A DNA stretch of 64,000 nucleotides, taken from assembly GCA_014208095.1 (NCBI GenBank), contig JACHMT010000001.1:434001-498000 (forward strand), given 5' to 3'. Positions 63,176 to 64,000 of this stretch are shown in pieces. The stretch is from Actinospineispora eucalypti (GTDB taxonomy: Bacteria; Actinomycetota; Actinomycetes; Mycobacteriales; Pseudonocardiaceae). Within the stretch, counting starts at the first letter, position 1. Each line of letters opens with the position of its first letter. The notes under the pieces are model-generated. The model saw only the letters and a list, made by a program, of their open reading frames with translations, was not told the origin of the DNA and ran no database searches. The position numbers were made by a program, and so were the translations under genes.

Positions 63176-64000
63176 TCAGGTCGAGGCGGGGGCCTTCTTG
63201 CGGCGGGCCGGGGCTCGCTTCTTGGGGGCGGTGCCGGCCTTGGCGCGGCGTTCGGCCAGGAGCTCGGCGGCGCGTTCGTCGGTGAGGGTGTCGACCTCGT
63301 CGCCCTTGCGCAGGCTCGCGTTGGTCTCGCCCTCGGTGACGTACGGGCCGAACCGGCCGTCCTTGATCACCATTGGCTTGCCGGTGGCCGGGTCGTTGCC
63401 CAGCTCGCGCAGCGGCGGGGTGGCCGAGGCGCGGCCCCGGCCGCGCTGCTTGGGCTGGGCGTAGATCTTCAACGCCTCGTCCAGGGTGACCTCGAAGAGC
63501 TGGTCCTCGTTGGTCAGCGAGCGGGAGTCGGTGCCCTTCTTGAGGTAGGGGCCGTACCGCCCGTTCTGCGCGGTGATCTCGTCACCGGACTCCGGGTCGG
63601 TGCCGACCACCCGGGGCAGCGAGAGCAGCTTGAGCGCGTCCTCCAGGGTCACGCTGTCCAGCGCCATCGACCTGAACAGCGAGCCGGTGCGCGGTTTCGG
63701 CGCCTTGGTCTTCGGCGTGCCCTCCGGGGGGTCGGGCAGCAGCTCGGTGACGTACGGGCCGAACCGGCCCTCCTTGGCCACGATCTCGTGCCCGGTCACC
63801 GGGTCGGCGCCCAGCGAACGGCCCTCCTGCGGCACGGAGAACAGCTGCTCGGCGATCTCGGCGGTCAGCTCGTCCGGCGGCAGCTCGTCGGAGAGGTTGG
63901 CCCGCTGGGACGCGGTGGCCCCGGCGTCGTCCTCCACCAGGCGTTCCAGGTACGGGCCGTAGCGCCCGACGCGGACCACCACCTCGCGGCCGGCCGAGTC
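63176..64000 (-). CDS. topA: DNA topoisomerase I, C-terminal part (truncated by window)
   Basis: The last 274 codons; the gene runs off the right edge. Four copies of the topo I C-terminal repeat are present (VGRYGPYLERL, EGRFGPYVTELLPD, NGRYGPYLKKG, DGRFGPYVTEGETNASLRKG), then a Lys/Ala-rich tail (KKRAPARRKKAPAST). This is the actinobacterial layout, in which the repeats and tail drive DNA binding and processivity. The catalytic Tyr is outside the window. Confidence 0.93.
   Translation of the reverse strand, partial: DSAGREVVVRVGRYGPYLERLVEDDAGATASQRANLSDELPPDELTAEIAEQLFSVPQEGRSLGADPVTGHEIVAKEGRFGPYVTELLPDPPEGTPKTKAPKPRTGSLFRSMALDSVTLEDALKLLSLPRVVGTDPESGDEITAQNGRYGPYLKKGTDSRSLTNEDQLFEVTLDEALKIYAQPKQRGRGRASATPPLRELGNDPATGKPMVIKDGRFGPYVTEGETNASLRKGDEVDTLTDERAAELLAERRAKAGTAPKKRAPARRKKAPAST

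Overview
The window is about 73% GC with heavy third-position GC bias, several GTG starts and little space between genes. It looks like chromosome from an actinomycete, most likely of the Pseudonocardiaceae (Amycolatopsis/Saccharothrix-like). This rests on a fused MFS/thymidylate-kinase gene, the mycobacteria-like order metallophosphoesterase - PBP - whiB4 - ArsA pair - RidA, and the holB/topA neighbourhood. Genus is inferred from family knowledge, not from a database search.

Left third (1-31 kb): two beta-propeller proteins, a Phd/PIN toxin-antitoxin pair, an acyl-CoA dehydrogenase, and a molybdate operon (TOBE regulator, modA, modB, modC). Then come an ArsC-like reductase, a subtilisin-like protease, a DCC thiol protein, an ACT-GNAT protein and an Ohr peroxidase. 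A rifamycin-resistance locus follows: a rifamycin-associated element, an internally deleted glycosyltransferase and a Rox-type monooxygenase. Next are a multicopper oxidase divergent from a PadR regulator with its membrane partner, an S9 peptidase, an ABC1 kinase, a TetR/hydrolase pair, a DAHP synthase behind an aromatic leader peptide, a CGNR/EamA pair, an imine-reductase/TetR/PNPOx operon, a two-component system and several membrane proteins.

Middle (31-40 kb): envelope and redox genes, then a 5.2-kb integrative element (34760-39974) in the 3' end of tRNA-Pro(CGG). It carries a replication initiator, excisionase and integrase, plus an XRE regulator and a CutA-like protein, but no transfer gene. 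Near-identical 43-bp attachment repeats and a pair of 20-bp candidate integrase arm sites mark its ends.

Right third (40-64 kb): the conserved metallophosphoesterase, YqeY, penicillin-binding protein, WhiB4-like, twin ArsA ATPase, DUF4177 and RidA block. After tRNA-Gly(GCC) come a sodium/solute symporter and an accessory stretch (51.9-55.6 kb) with a GntR/YdcF unit and a low-GC DUF262 (GmrSD-like) protein lying 3' of tRNA-Thr(CGT). An amidohydrolase/LysR pair, holB, the MFS-TMK fusion and the end of topA close the window.

Between genes there are several repeat families that I cannot assign to known elements: 22-bp periodic repeats at gene 3' ends (five loci), GTGAGTG...CACTCAC palindromes (three loci, one inside a coding sequence), long inverted-repeat elements sharing a GC(C/T)TGGACGG core (two loci), GC-rich double hairpins (at least two loci) and an exact 26-bp duplication 43 kb apart.
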